Positions 45,060 through 54,261 are shown, counted from the stretch's first letter. The stretch: 64,000 nucleotides of DNA from Ureibacillus endophyticus (GCF_003628435.1 NZ_RBZN01000011.1:1-64000), one strand, 5' to 3'. The notes: generated from the sequence alone by a model not told the origin. A program made the numbers and translations.

Positions 45060-46190
45060 ATGAAACATCAAAAGAACAATAATGGTTTTGCTTTAGTAAC
45101 CGTATTAATAATAATTGTTATTTTTACACTATTAGGAACAGTATTAATAAATATATCATTTACAAATGCTAAACAATTAAATAAAACTGAAGATAATATG
45201 CAGGCTGTTGATCTATCTGAAATGGGGATAATATATTATAAAAATGCATTTATTAAAAACGCATATAATACATTTGATACTGCAGTAAGCACAGCTAAAT
45301 CAGAATTAATTAACCAAGGAAGAGAAATAACAGTAGATAATATCTTAAATGAATTGTCAATTAGTGTTAATGATTTTAAACTTCCAATACGAATTCCAAA
45401 AGAAATACCTGTATCTACCCATAGATTCGAAATAATCGAAAACAGTCTAAGCATATCCTCTAGAAATCTAAAAGTAATTTTTGAAAGTAATGGAATTATG
45501 AATGGAAGCACATCTAAAATTACAGCAACTATCAATCTGAATATAGAGGAGGTAATAGATACTATTCTAAATGGAGGAAGCGGTACTGGTGATGGTTCTG
45601 GATCTAGTGGGAATGCCAATAGAGGTAAAACATTAATGGATATAACTCTTTCGAAAGATGGACTAAACGATTGTACAACATGTACTAAATTAAAGAGTGG
45701 GACTGTAGGATACTTCTACAAAACACTTACAAACAATGCAAGTATACACAATACAATTGCCTATATATCAGGTAGTTTACTCTCTTCTAATAAAAGTAAT
45801 AGTTCAATAAAAAACTCACATCTCTATATTACTGAAAATGTAGATTTTGAAAATCTTAATGCTGGAGTAGAAAAATTAAAATTATTTGTTGGTAAAACAG
45901 CAACTATACATAATTTAAACGGGACTATTAAAAATTCAACTATTTATGTCACTAAAGATTTAATCTTTCATAATAAAGTTAAGGAAATAAAAAATTCAAA
46001 AATTTGTGTAGGGGGACAATTAACTGCAAAGAGTTTTCCCGAGCCTGACGATACTTGGAAAGAAGGTATTTATACATGTATGAGATTTGGTAATATAAAT
46101 GAATCCGGCAATGATTCTGGGACTGATGTTTCTACGGTAATAGAAGAAATTAAAAGTCAGGTAGAAAAGGGTGAAATAACCTATAACTAA
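45060..46190 (+). CDS. PilX-like minor pilin with repeat-rich C-terminus
   Basis: A 376-residue protein, N-terminal NGFALVTVLIIIVIFTLLGTVLI like PilX-type minor pilins (Glu5 replaced), helical region to about 175, a Gly/Ser linker (NGGSGTGDGSGSSGNAN) and a C-terminal part with rungs of about 20 residues: SIKNSHLYITENVDFENL, GVEKLKLFVGKTATIHNL, TIKNSTIYVTKDLIFHN and EIKNSKICVGGQL. This looks like a beta-solenoid. It may be a pilus-tip adhesin or an anchored cargo. Four Cys residues (NDCTTCTK, SKICVG, GIYTCM). Followed by a terminator. Confidence 0.7.
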   Translation: MKHQKNNNGFALVTVLIIIVIFTLLGTVLINISFTNAKQLNKTEDNMQAVDLSEMGIIYYKNAFIKNAYNTFDTAVSTAKSELINQGREITVDNILNELSISVNDFKLPIRIPKEIPVSTHRFEIIENSLSISSRNLKVIFESNGIMNGSTSKITATINLNIEEVIDTILNGGSGTGDGSGSSGNANRGKTLMDITLSKDGLNDCTTCTKLKSGTVGYFYKTLTNNASIHNTIAYISGSLLSSNKSNSSIKNSHLYITENVDFENLNAGVEKLKLFVGKTATIHNLNGTIKNSTIYVTKDLIFHNKVKEIKNSKICVGGQLTAKSFPEPDDTWKEGIYTCMRFGNINESGNDSGTDVSTVIEEIKSQVEKGEITYN

Positions 46191-46510
46191 CTTTTTTAAG
46201 CGTCTCTCAAGAGGGGGGCGCTTTTTTGAATTTAATGGACTATCAATTCTGATAACTTACCTGCTAGTGGAGGTTAAAGTATTACTTTTTCAACAGATTT
46301 CAATTAGCAAGTTACCAACATCTTGCAAAAGACAATGAATATAACGAAAAATACAAATTTAGTAATCAATAATCGAATTTTTGAAAACTAAATGTGACAA
46401 CCATTAGTAAATAATCGGTAGATTTTCGTAACATTGTAGTTTTATGACGGAGTTTGAAGTACATTGTAATTGAGAAATGTTTCAATTACGTACGGAGAAG
46501 GTGTATCTTC
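46191..46510. other. 320-bp gap with the minor-pilin operon terminator
   Basis: It holds the hairpin at 46199-46222 and otherwise AT-rich sequence. No further gene or promoter was recognised; the promoter for the next gene should be in the last 100 bp. Confidence 0.5.
46199..46222 (+). terminator. terminator of the minor-pilin operon
   Basis: AGCGTCTCTC and GGGGGGCGCT (G-C and G-T pairs) around AAGA, followed by six T residues. Confidence 0.8.
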
Positions 46511-46921
46511 ATGTCCAAAGTAAAAATTACATCCATCACTCTAATTATCTTGTTATTAATCGGTGGTGCACTTACGATATTTTATGATGTTTCAGACAAA
46601 GCGAAGAAATTTTCAGAGGAAGAAATTGCATCAGCATCTGAAATTGCTCAAGAAGAATTGAGTGATGCCTTTGTTGCAGCAGAGTCCTATACATTTGAGG
46701 AACGTGCCGAAGCTATTCAATCTATTGGGTACAGCGAACCTGAAATTGATAAGACGACCATGACATTTGAAAAGCATAATGAAGGCGAGGTTTATATTTT
46801 ATTAAAATTACAACCTCATGAAAGTTATGATAATTTATCACGAGTGCTTGTACAAATCTTTGATAAAGAAAACGGCTCCCTCATTACTGAACTATCAAAC
46901 GTATTAACATGGAAGAAATAG
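46511..46921 (+). CDS. hypothetical membrane-anchored protein
   Basis: A 136-residue protein from ATG 46511, behind GGAGAAGG; the frame is open further upstream without a site. One N-terminal membrane helix (ITLIILLLIGGALTIFY) then an acidic, helical outside domain (SEEEIASASEIAQEELSDAF) and a beta-rich end (EVYILLKLQ, SRVLVQIFD). No family is recognised. It stands alone between the pilus locus and glnA, with its own terminator. Confidence 0.65.
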   Translation: MSKVKITSITLIILLLIGGALTIFYDVSDKAKKFSEEEIASASEIAQEELSDAFVAAESYTFEERAEAIQSIGYSEPEIDKTTMTFEKHNEGEVYILLKLQPHESYDNLSRVLVQIFDKENGSLITELSNVLTWKK

Positions 46922-46924
46922 ACG

Positions 46925-46963
46925 AAAAAGCATTGGAGTAATTCATGAGCTCCAATGCTTTTT
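46925..46963. terminator. terminator after the hypothetical protein gene
   Basis: AAAAAGCATTGGAG and CTCCAATGCTTTTT form a perfect 14-bp stem; A/T tails on both sides mean it could also serve glnA on the minus strand. Confidence 0.8.
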
Positions 46964-47015
46964 AAATTGTATAAAATAGTCAGAATCGTTTGTGTACCGG
47001 GTACATATTAAACAA

Positions 47016-48362
47016 TTAATACATTTTTAAGTACTGCTCACGTTCCCAAGGGTGTACTGTTGTACGGAACATTTCGAATTCGATTTCTTTTGCTTCTTTG
47101 AAGTTTGCGTAGATGTGCTCGCCTAGTGCTGCTTTTACCACTTCATCTTTTTCAAGAGCAACTAATGCATCGTCAAGAGCAGCTGGTAAGTTATCGATTC
47201 CGTTTGCTTTGCGTTCTTCTTCACTCATGATATAGATGTTACGGTTAATAGCTGGTGGTGGTGTTAAACCTTCACGAATACCTTCTAAACCTGACTCTAA
47301 AATAACCGCTAAAGCTAAGTATGGGTTTGCAGCTGGGTCAACAGAACGTACTTCAATACGTGTTGATAAACCACGAGCAGATGGGACACGAATTAAAGGT
47401 GAACGGTTTTGAGCAGACCATGCTACGTAACATGGCGCTTCATAACCAGGAACTAAACGTTTATAAGAGTTGATAGTTGGGTTTGTAATTGCTGTGAACC
47501 CTTGTACGTGTCTTAAAACTCCTGCCATGAATTGCATAGCTGTTTCAGATAAACCTAGTTCAGCATCTTTATCGTAGAATGCATTTTCATTTCCTTTGAA
47601 TAATGAAACGTTACAGTGCATACCAGATCCTGCTTCACCAAATAATGGTTTTGGCATGAATGTTGCGTGTAAACCGTGTTTACGAGCAATTGTTTTTACT
47701 ACTAATTTGAACGTTTGGATGTTGTCACAAGCTTCAACTACGTTCGCATATTTAAAGTCGATTTCATGTTGACCAGGTGCTACTTCATGGTGAGAAGCTT
47801 CAATTTCAAAGCCCATTTCTTCAAGTTCTAACACGATATCACGACGGCAGTTTTCACCAAGGTCAGTTGGTGCTAAGTCGAAATAACCACCATGGTCATT
47901 TACTTCTAGTGTTGGTTCGCCTTTATCATCTAATTTAAATAAGAAGAATTCTGGCTCTGGACCAAGGTTGAAATGAGTAAAGCCTAGTTCTTCCATACCT
48001 TTTAATACACGTTTTAAATTATTACGAGGATCCCCTGCGAATGGTTCACCTTGTGCTGTATAAATATCACAGATAAAACGAGCAACTTTACCATTTCCAG
48101 TAGTCCATGGGAATACCATAAAAGTATCAAGATCAGGATATAAGTACATGTCAGATTCTTCAATACGAACAAATCCTTCAATTGAAGAACCATCAAACAT
48201 CATTTTATTGTCTAATGCTTTATCTAATTGACTTACGGGAATTTCTACGTTTTTAATTGTTCCTAAAATGTCTGTAAATTGTAATCGAATGTATTTTACT
48301 TCTTTTTCTTCTACAAGACGTTTTATGTCGTCTTTTGTGTATTTACCCACAGTATTCCACAC
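47016..48362 (-). CDS. glnA: glutamine synthetase, type I-alpha
   Basis: The 448-residue enzyme makes glutamine from glutamate, ammonia and ATP. Signatures: [58 protein letters not shown] and [18 protein letters not shown] with the NRSPLIRVP loop. The start is unclear: GTG 48362 sits too close to AGGA; GTG 48350 (VGKYTKDD), which fits the usual GlnA N-terminus, is the likely alternative. Downstream of glnR by 43 bp; feedback-inhibited GlnA in Bacilli also controls GlnR and TnrA. Confidence 0.96.
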   Translation of the reverse strand: MWNTVGKYTKDDIKRLVEEKEVKYIRLQFTDILGTIKNVEIPVSQLDKALDNKMMFDGSSIEGFVRIEESDMYLYPDLDTFMVFPWTTGNGKVARFICDIYTAQGEPFAGDPRNNLKRVLKGMEELGFTHFNLGPEPEFFLFKLDDKGEPTLEVNDHGGYFDLAPTDLGENCRRDIVLELEEMGFEIEASHHEVAPGQHEIDFKYANVVEACDNIQTFKLVVKTIARKHGLHATFMPKPLFGEAGSGMHCNVSLFKGNENAFYDKDAELGLSETAMQFMAGVLRHVQGFTAITNPTINSYKRLVPGYEAPCYVAWSAQNRSPLIRVPSARGLSTRIEVRSVDPAANPYLALAVILESGLEGIREGLTPPPAINRNIYIMSEEERKANGIDNLPAALDDALVALEKDEVVKAALGEHIYANFKEAKEIEFEMFRTTVHPWEREQYLKMY

Positions 48363-48404
48363 TCCTACTTTTTTACCTAACGAAAAATTTATAATTTACG
48401 CGTC

Positions 48405-48806
48405 TTATTGATAAAAACGCGATAAATCCCCTTGACGTAACGTTGATTTTTGGTGACGATTTGCATTTCGCATTTCTTCACGCAAAATTCGACGTAGTTC
48501 TGAATCAGAAATTTCTTTTTCAGCTTGCACGGATTGAACCGCAGCATTTTTTTTCATATCAAATAATTTTTTAATACCTGCCATGTTAATGCCTTGTTCA
48601 AGCATATCTTTTATCTCAAGTAAAGTATCGACATCATTTAAAGAAAACATTCTTCGATTCCCATCAGATCTATGGGGCTGAATTAAATCGTGTTCTTCAT
48701 AATAGCGAATTTGTCGAGCGGAAAGTTCGGTTAATTGCATTACTGTACCGATTGGTAATAGTGGCATAGATCTTCTTAATTCACTAGATTTTTTCTTTTC
48801 ACTCAT
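48405..48806 (-). CDS. glnR: GlnR, MerR-family nitrogen repressor
   Basis: A 133-residue MerR-type regulator: helix-turn-helix [20 protein letters not shown] with [16 protein letters not shown], a dimer helix ([20 protein letters not shown]) and a C-terminal GlnA-sensing tail. In Bacilli, GlnR represses glnRA and urease-type genes during nitrogen excess, when GlnA-glutamine complexes stabilise it. ATG follows GGGAGGTG. A perfect GlnR/TnrA box lies just upstream of the promoter. Confidence 0.93.
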   Translation of the reverse strand: MSEKKKSSELRRSMPLLPIGTVMQLTELSARQIRYYEEHDLIQPHRSDGNRRMFSLNDVDTLLEIKDMLEQGINMAGIKKLFDMKKNAAVQSVQAEKEISDSELRRILREEMRNANRHQKSTLRQGDLSRFYQ

Positions 48807-48828
48807 TTAATTCACCTCCCTTTGTCTT

Positions 48829-48879
48829 ATAATACGCTCGGTTAGTTATAATGTCAATGTTATGTTAGGAAAACTAACA
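48829..48879 (-). promoter_or_regulatory. glnRA promoter and GlnR/TnrA box
   Basis: On the minus strand: TGTTAGTTTTCCTAACA (48863-48879, the TGTNAN7TNACA consensus exactly, perfect inverted repeat arms), then -35 TTGACA (48852-48857), a 17-base spacer and -10 TATTAT (48829-48834). The box abuts the -35, so binding should affect polymerase access. Confidence 0.85.
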
Positions 48880-48932
48880 TTAATAACAAAATTTAATAGA
48901 AATCGACTAAAATTTAGAATTGAACGAAAAAA

Positions 48933-48959
48933 ACAGGAGACTTGTGAACAATCTCCCGT
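48933..48959 (-). terminator. terminator of the BI-1-like gene
   Basis: GGAGA and TCTCC with flanking pairs, then six T residues on the minus strand, just after the BI-1-like stop. Confidence 0.65.
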
Positions 48960-48966
48960 CTTAAAA

Positions 48967-49584
48967 CTATCTTCTTTTTTTCGTAACCTCTACTATATTG
49001 AAAAATACATTTAAGAAATTTAAATATAATCCTAGAGCAACTCCAATTACTTCATTGTCTCTTGCAAAACTTTTGCGAATATTATTTAAATCATAAACAG
49101 TATAAATAGCAAATAATAATACAAACAATCCAGCTAACACTAGAATCACATGACTACTAATAGGAATAAAAATATAAATAAATGCAAAGACAACAAATAC
49201 AATGGCCACTGAAATTGCATAAATTGCACTATCGGAAATTTCTGCAATTAACTTTAACCCTAAAAAGGCGAGTAATAAAAAGATTATAACGGTTCCAATA
49301 AAGACAGATAAAACTAAAGCTTTTCCAAGCCAACCAATGAGCAATGTGATGATTAAGAAATGAAAGACACCCATGAAAAATGGAATCAAATAATACAAAA
49401 TAACATTTGCAAGTTTCATTAAGTAAATCAAAACCAATAGACCAATACAAATGATGGATAAAGTAACGACAATCCACATTGGTAAAGCAATTGCAATTAG
49501 AGCACCAAGTACAGTTAGAATCCACATTACAGCAAAATGTTTCAATATGAGGTCGTAGTTCCGATTTCTACTTATCTGCCTCAT
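48967..49584 (-). CDS. Bax inhibitor-1/YccA-like membrane protein
   Basis: A protein of about 205 residues with seven hydrophobic segments (FAVMWILTVLGALIAIALP, IVVTLSIICIGLLVLIYL, and on) and a C-terminal NVIGVALGLYLNFLNVFFNI-like segment preceded by YDLNNIRKS, which fits the BI-1 family ending. Some members, such as B. subtilis YetJ, conduct Ca2+. The start ATG 49584 is chosen over a TTG four codons earlier. It follows the CobC-like gene by 33 bp and may share its transcript. Confidence 0.65.
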   Translation of the reverse strand: MRQISRNRNYDLILKHFAVMWILTVLGALIAIALPMWIVVTLSIICIGLLVLIYLMKLANVILYYLIPFFMGVFHFLIITLLIGWLGKALVLSVFIGTVIIFLLLAFLGLKLIAEISDSAIYAISVAIVFVVFAFIYIFIPISSHVILVLAGLFVLLFAIYTVYDLNNIRKSFARDNEVIGVALGLYLNFLNVFFNIVEVTKKRR

Positions 49585-49617
49585 ACACAACCCCAATCTT
49601 TATAGATTTATTAATTA

Positions 49618-50244
49618 CTATATTTCAATGAAGTTGTGGTTATTAATGATTTTACCGATATATTGAACCGTTATTTTGTTATTTTCAGCAACTAGCTTCG
49701 TTACACTCGCACCATCAATTTCTTCAAAGACCCATATTTGATTACAATCTAACCCTAGAACATTCATAAGTAATGCTCGTATAGCAACACCATGGGTAAT
49801 CAATAAAATTTTCCCGCTTTTATATTGATTGAGACAATCCGTAAGAAGTTCGGTCATCCGCGCACTCACTTGCAAAAAAGATTCACCACTATCTGGAGTG
49901 TAACATTGAGGTTCGTTACAATAAGCAAAATAACGATCATAATCTTCATCCCAAATATCTGAAATTTTTCGTCCTTGCCAGCTCCCAAGATGAATTTCTT
50001 TTAACCGGTCATCCAGTTTTATTTGCATTGTGTTACTAACTAATATTTCCGCCGTCTCCACCGCTCTTTGTAGTGGGCTTGAATAAACAGCATCAAATGT
50101 TAACTGCTGTAATTCGTGTTGTAATGCTTTTACTTGTTCCCTACCATAGTCTGTTAAACTCGAATTTAACCATCCTTGAAGGCGCCCTTCTTTATTCCAC
50201 TCTGTTTCTCCATGCCGAACAAAATATAATTCCACTTTACTCAT
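49618..50244 (-). CDS. cobC: histidine phosphatase, probable alpha-ribazole phosphatase CobC
   Basis: A 208-residue phosphoglycerate-mutase-type phosphatase: phospho-His motif FVRHGETEWNKEGRLQG, YSSPLQRAVETAEIL, catalytic Glu near KEIHLGSWQGR and the second His in LLITHGVAIRALL. The start is ATG 50244, overlapping the cobD stop, although the frame extends further. Its place at the end of cbiZ-cbiB-cobD suggests removal of phosphate from alpha-ribazole phosphate in cobalamin assembly; other small-molecule phosphatase roles are possible. Confidence 0.75.
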   Translation of the reverse strand: MSKVELYFVRHGETEWNKEGRLQGWLNSSLTDYGREQVKALQHELQQLTFDAVYSSPLQRAVETAEILVSNTMQIKLDDRLKEIHLGSWQGRKISDIWDEDYDRYFAYCNEPQCYTPDSGESFLQVSARMTELLTDCLNQYKSGKILLITHGVAIRALLMNVLGLDCNQIWVFEEIDGASVTKLVAENNKITVQYIGKIINNHNFIEI

Positions 50245-51313
50245 GCCAATCCGCCAAAACTTCTTTAAATTTATCCATTGCCTCACGATTTTTCATACCG
50301 ATTCGAAGCCATTTCCCGTTCATACCTTCATAATTGTTCGTATGTCGTAGAACAATCCCTTCTCTTAAACAATGGAAATAGACGTTTTCGGTTTCATCTG
50401 GATTTTGCAATTGGAAGCATAAAAAGTTAGCCGTACTGTTCGTAACAGTGCAATGATATGACTTTAAGAAATGGATAATTTCGTTTTTGATAGCGAGATT
50501 TTCGTTTATGCTTCGTAGTCGAAATTCTTCATCTTTTAAACATTCAATTCCAATGGAAATGGCTAAATTATTTACATTCCAGTGGGGCAAACGGTTTCGC
50601 AGAGTACTTACTAAGTCTGGTCGGCCAATTAAATAACCAAGGCGTATTCCCGCTATTCCATACATTTTCGTCATCGATCTGACTACTGTTACATTTTCAT
50701 GAGATGTCACAAATTCGATTGCAGAATGTTCTTCACCTGTCCAATCCATAAATGCTTCGTCAATTAAAAGAGAACAAACGACACTTTCACCATGCTCAAT
50801 TAACTCTAAAATTGCATTCTTTTGAATTAATGCTCCTGTTGGATTATTTGGATTGCATAAATAAAGGCAATCGGCAGCCTTCATATGACATTTTATTTCA
50901 TCTAAAGGTAATTCATAATTTACAAGGTCATTCACTGTAACATTTACAATTTCTGCTCCAGCAGCTTCGAGCGTCATTTTATATTCTGAAAAAGTTGGGT
51001 GGACTAGTATCACTTTTTTCCCCTTATATAGTTGGGCATAAAAAGTTAGTAACTCTGCCCCCCCATTTCCTACTAAGATACATTCAGGTGAAACTTTGTG
51101 TTTCTCTGCTATTATCGTTCGAAGCGGTTCTGCCAAAGGATTTGGATAAGCTGTGATTTTTGGAAGTAATTGTTGCCATAAGTTTTCAATTTGTTTCGGA
51201 TAACCTAAAAAGTTTACATTTTCACTTAAATCGTAAACAATCTCTGGCATGTCCAATTTGAAATTTTTATACAATTGTTCATAATTCGCTCCATGGGAAG
51301 GAAACTGCAACAT
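50237..51313 (-). CDS. cobD: threonine-phosphate decarboxylase CobD-like aminotransferase-fold enzyme
   Basis: A protein of about 358 residues, fold-type I PLP enzyme: FPSHGANYEQLYK N-terminal, ENVNFLGYP, the pyridoxal loop NPNNPTGALI, IDEAFMDW, and the PLP Lys in RSMTKMYGIAGIRLGYL. CobD makes (R)-1-aminopropan-2-yl phosphate, the linker of cobalamin. It also resembles histidinol-phosphate aminotransferase; the operon decides for CobD. ATG 51313 follows GGAGG by six bases, so the start lies 35 bases inside cbiB. Confidence 0.85.
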   Translation of the reverse strand: MLQFPSHGANYEQLYKNFKLDMPEIVYDLSENVNFLGYPKQIENLWQQLLPKITAYPNPLAEPLRTIIAEKHKVSPECILVGNGGAELLTFYAQLYKGKKVILVHPTFSEYKMTLEAAGAEIVNVTVNDLVNYELPLDEIKCHMKAADCLYLCNPNNPTGALIQKNAILELIEHGESVVCSLLIDEAFMDWTGEEHSAIEFVTSHENVTVVRSMTKMYGIAGIRLGYLIGRPDLVSTLRNRLPHWNVNNLAISIGIECLKDEEFRLRSINENLAIKNEIIHFLKSYHCTVTNSTANFLCFQLQNPDETENVYFHCLREGIVLRHTNNYEGMNGKWLRIGMKNREAMDKFKEVLADWHE

Positions 51314-52235
51314 AAACACCTCCTACGATGATCAAAAATAACCAGGATACGATAAACATTTGTGTAATCGCATCTTTTATATGTTCTTTTTGTAATGTTT
51401 GCTCTGGTACTCCCATATAGGCACGGAATGACGTAATTCCCTTATATGTATTGAACCCGCCTAGTTGAATTCCTAGCTGATAAGCAGTAGCCGCCTCCAA
51501 ATATCCACTGTTCGGGCTTGGATGTTTTTTCGCATCAACTAACCAACATTTCAATCGTTCCATAAAATTTCGTTTCGTTTTATTTTTTGTGAATAAAAGT
51601 AAAAATCCTGTGATTCGACTTGGGATAAAGTTCGCAATATCGTCCAGTCTTGCAGCAACTTTCCCAAATTCCATATATTTTTCATTTTTATAGCCAATCA
51701 TTGAATCCAGAGTATTAATGGCTTTATACGCCCATAAACCAGTAGCTCCAAATAAAATGGCATAAAACAGTGGAGCGGTTACACCATCACTCGTATTTTC
51801 CGACACCGTTTCCACAACGCCGCGCACAATTTCAGGTTCCTCTAAATGCTCTGTATCACGTCCTACGATCCAAGACAACTTCAAGCGAGCTTCATCTAAA
51901 TCAGATTTATCTAACGCATCATAAACAATCATTGCCGCCTCTTTTAAACTTTTTTGAGCAAGACCAATGGCAATTAATATCATTTCTATAAACAGACCGA
52001 CAAATATATTAATTTTGTAGGATAGCGTTACAATTGTAAAAGTTATACCCGTTACAACCCCAATAACAAACAATGCGGTAAAGGCACCTTTTACAATACG
52101 AAATCTTCCACTATTTAATTTTTTCGAAAGTAGTGCAATGAATGAACCAATCCATTTGATAGGGTGAGGCATTTTTGGAGGATCTCCAATGATTAAATCT
52201 AGAAGTTGTCCAAAAATCACAGCGATAATGTGCAT
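51279..52235 (-). CDS. cbiB: adenosylcobinamide-phosphate synthase CbiB
   Basis: A 318-residue membrane protein (CobD/CbiB family): LDLIIGDPPKMPHPIKWIG, VVETVSENTSDGVTAPLFYAIL (the invariant DGVTAP motif), YKAINTLDSMIGYKNEKY and FGKVAARLDDIANFIPSRI. It joins adenosylcobyric acid to aminopropanol (phosphate). Start ATG 52235 directly follows the cbiZ stop. Confidence 0.93.
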   Translation of the reverse strand: MHIIAVIFGQLLDLIIGDPPKMPHPIKWIGSFIALLSKKLNSGRFRIVKGAFTALFVIGVVTGITFTIVTLSYKINIFVGLFIEMILIAIGLAQKSLKEAAMIVYDALDKSDLDEARLKLSWIVGRDTEHLEEPEIVRGVVETVSENTSDGVTAPLFYAILFGATGLWAYKAINTLDSMIGYKNEKYMEFGKVAARLDDIANFIPSRITGFLLLFTKNKTKRNFMERLKCWLVDAKKHPSPNSGYLEAATAYQLGIQLGGFNTYKGITSFRAYMGVPEQTLQKEHIKDAITQMFIVSWLFLIIVGGVYVAVSFPWSEL

Positions 52236-52910
52236 TTATCGATTCCCCTTTTTATATTCCAGAAAACTTTCTACAGAACGATTCATTGTGTTATACAATC
52301 CTTTTCCAATTAGTTTACCTAGTTTTGTGATGGAACCACCAAATTCATGTCTTTCCCCTGTTTGCGTTGAGGCGATACATATACTATCTGTTGAGGTACC
52401 CGTTGCAATTGTCCCTGATTGTGGATCTCGGATATCGTGTTCTGAAAGGATTTTTGTTTTCACTTCGACTGCACCACACAACCCCTGAATAAGTGCCTCA
52501 TCCGTTAAATGGCCATTTATGAAAATGAAGGTATTAATTGTACCAACTCTCGGGGGATGGGCGTATTCGTGTGAGCGAGTAATATCTACCGCATTCCCAA
52601 GACCTGTAGTAACGAGGACGACAATGGACGTATCGCCATCCTCATAAAAGTCCATAAATGCAAACTTCATATCAACAGCCGTCATCATTGCTACCGTTTG
52701 ATGTAACGAATAACTACTAGTTTGAATAAATTGCTTCATTTCTTCGTGGGCATCTAAAGGATTATAACTAATGTCTACCGTCCGATTAATAAAGTACTTG
52801 TATTCCCCATAGCCAGGGTTGTGCATGGCCGAGCTAAACGTTCGAAGGGGGTGTGGTGCTTCAACAGCAATATATTCTCCATAGTTCTTAATATTATCTA
52901 ATGTTAGCAT
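52236..52910 (-). CDS. cbiZ: adenosylcobinamide amidohydrolase CbiZ
   Basis: A 224-residue protein with the family pattern VVLVTTGLGNAVDITRS, GTINTFIFINGHLTDEALIQ and GTSTDSICIAST followed by GGSITKLGKLIGKGLY. CbiZ hydrolyses adenosylcobinamide to adenosylcobyric acid, allowing salvage of corrinoids with foreign ends. It is the first gene of cbiZ-cbiB-cobD-cobC; the next gene begins at the base after its stop codon. No cobalamin-type leader was found in the 97 bp upstream, which instead carry a 21-bp array. Confidence 0.88.
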   Translation of the reverse strand: MLTLDNIKNYGEYIAVEAPHPLRTFSSAMHNPGYGEYKYFINRTVDISYNPLDAHEEMKQFIQTSSYSLHQTVAMMTAVDMKFAFMDFYEDGDTSIVVLVTTGLGNAVDITRSHEYAHPPRVGTINTFIFINGHLTDEALIQGLCGAVEVKTKILSEHDIRDPQSGTIATGTSTDSICIASTQTGERHEFGGSITKLGKLIGKGLYNTMNRSVESFLEYKKGNR

Positions 52911-52934
52911 GTGTGAACCTCGTTATTGCTAAAT

Positions 52935-53010
52935 TTATTTGCTTTTGATTGAGACTTATTTGCTTTTCTATAAGAGTTATTTGCTTTTACCTGAAACTTA
53001 TTTGCTTTTA
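52935..53010. repeat. 21-bp-period tandem array, TTATTTGCTTTT type, four copies
   Basis: TTATTTGCTTTT starts at 52935, 52956, 52977 and 52998, exactly 21 bp apart, each followed by nine variable bases. It fills the gap between cbiZ and ynbB; the ynbB stop lies in the last unit. Confidence 0.9.
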
Positions 53011-54261
53011 AGCTTCTCGAATTTTCTGCACCGCGCTACAAATAGCATATTTCACATGTTCATAGGTTAATCCGCCTTGTACGTAAGCAGTAAATGGCGG
53101 ACGAATTGGACCGTCAGCTGTTAATTCAATACTTGACCCTTGTACAAATGTTCCCGCTGCCATTATTACGTCATCTTCATAACCCGGCATATAGGCAGGA
53201 ACCGGTGCAAAATGGGCATTAATTGGGGAGGCTGCTTGGATTTCCTGACAAAACGCTACCATTTGCTCTGCTGTTTGGAATGAAACGGATTGAATAAGGT
53301 CTGTACGTTTCGCAGTGTAATGAGGGAACGTTTGCATTCCTACTTCTTCTAGCATTGCGGATGTAAAGATTGCCCCTTTTAAGCTTTGTGCCACTACATG
53401 AGGTGCTAAGAAAAATCCTTGGTAAAAATCAGCTAATGTATTTAAAGAAGCACCCGCTTCAGCACCAATTCCCGGTGACGTCATACGATAAGCACATTTT
53501 TCTACTAAGTCAGCACGACCTGCAATATAGCCTCCGATTTTAGCTAAGCCCCCTCCTGGATTTTTAATAAGAGAACCTGCCATTAAATCTGCCCCTACTT
53601 CTGTTGGTTCCATCGCTTCAACAAATTCCCCGTAGCAGTTATCCACGAAAATTACAACGTCCTGCTTGATTTCACGAATTTTTTCACACATTAGGCGAAT
53701 CTCATCAATCGAAAATGAAGGTCTTGTCGCATAGCCTTTTGAACGTTGAATGGCGACCATTTTTGTCTTATCAGTAATGGCAGATTGAACCCCATCCCAA
53801 TTAATTTCTCGATCATCAATTAAATCTACATGTCGATAGCCAATGCCAAAATCTTTTAATGATCCTGTATCCTTTTCTCCACCGTCCACTATCGATTGAA
53901 GGGTATCATAGGGCTTACCAGTTATGTATACTAGTTCATCACCAGGGCGTAAAACTCCAAATAGGCTTAGAGTTATGGCATGGGTACCAGAAATGATTTG
54001 GCTACGAACAATCGTTGCTTCTGCTCCAAAGGTTTCCGCATAGACACGTTCTAAATTATCACGGCCTTCATCGTCATACCCGTAGCCTGTTGATGGATAT
54101 AAATGAAAATCACTTACTTGATGTTTGCGAAAAGCAGCTAATACTTTCTGTTGATTGAAAAATGCCATTTCGTCAACTTTTGTAAGGTATGGCTTAATTT
54201 TTTCTTCAACTTGATTTGCAAGTTGAATCGTTTCTTCTTTTATATTTGAAATAAATGTCAT
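53008..54261 (-). CDS. ynbB: YnbB-like PLP enzyme (methionine gamma-lyase/aluminium-resistance family)
   Basis: A 417-residue fold-type I PLP protein: GYGYDDEGRDNLERVYAETF, SGTHAITLSLFGVLRPGDEL, an Asp loop in FVDNCYGEFVEAMEP, and the PLP-Lys site AIQRSKGYATRPSF. Family members have been called aluminium-resistance proteins; biochemical activity is unclear. It precedes glnR in B. subtilis, and the same general neighbourhood holds here with insertions. Confidence 0.85.
   Translation of the reverse strand: MTFISNIKEETIQLANQVEEKIKPYLTKVDEMAFFNQQKVLAAFRKHQVSDFHLYPSTGYGYDDEGRDNLERVYAETFGAEATIVRSQIISGTHAITLSLFGVLRPGDELVYITGKPYDTLQSIVDGGEKDTGSLKDFGIGYRHVDLIDDREINWDGVQSAITDKTKMVAIQRSKGYATRPSFSIDEIRLMCEKIREIKQDVVIFVDNCYGEFVEAMEPTEVGADLMAGSLIKNPGGGLAKIGGYIAGRADLVEKCAYRMTSPGIGAEAGASLNTLADFYQGFFLAPHVVAQSLKGAIFTSAMLEEVGMQTFPHYTAKRTDLIQSVSFQTAEQMVAFCQEIQAASPINAHFAPVPAYMPGYEDDVIMAAGTFVQGSSIELTADGPIRPPFTAYVQGGLTYEHVKYAICSAVQKIREA

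Noticed and set aside
46976-47015. GTACCGGGTAC palindrome after glnA as operator or terminator
   Set aside because: Short, with no T tract, and located after the stop codon, so no role can be supported.
52911-53007. Cobalamin riboswitch upstream of cbiZ
   Set aside because: No B12-box sequence (GCCACTG-type) is present; the gap is filled by the 21-bp array.
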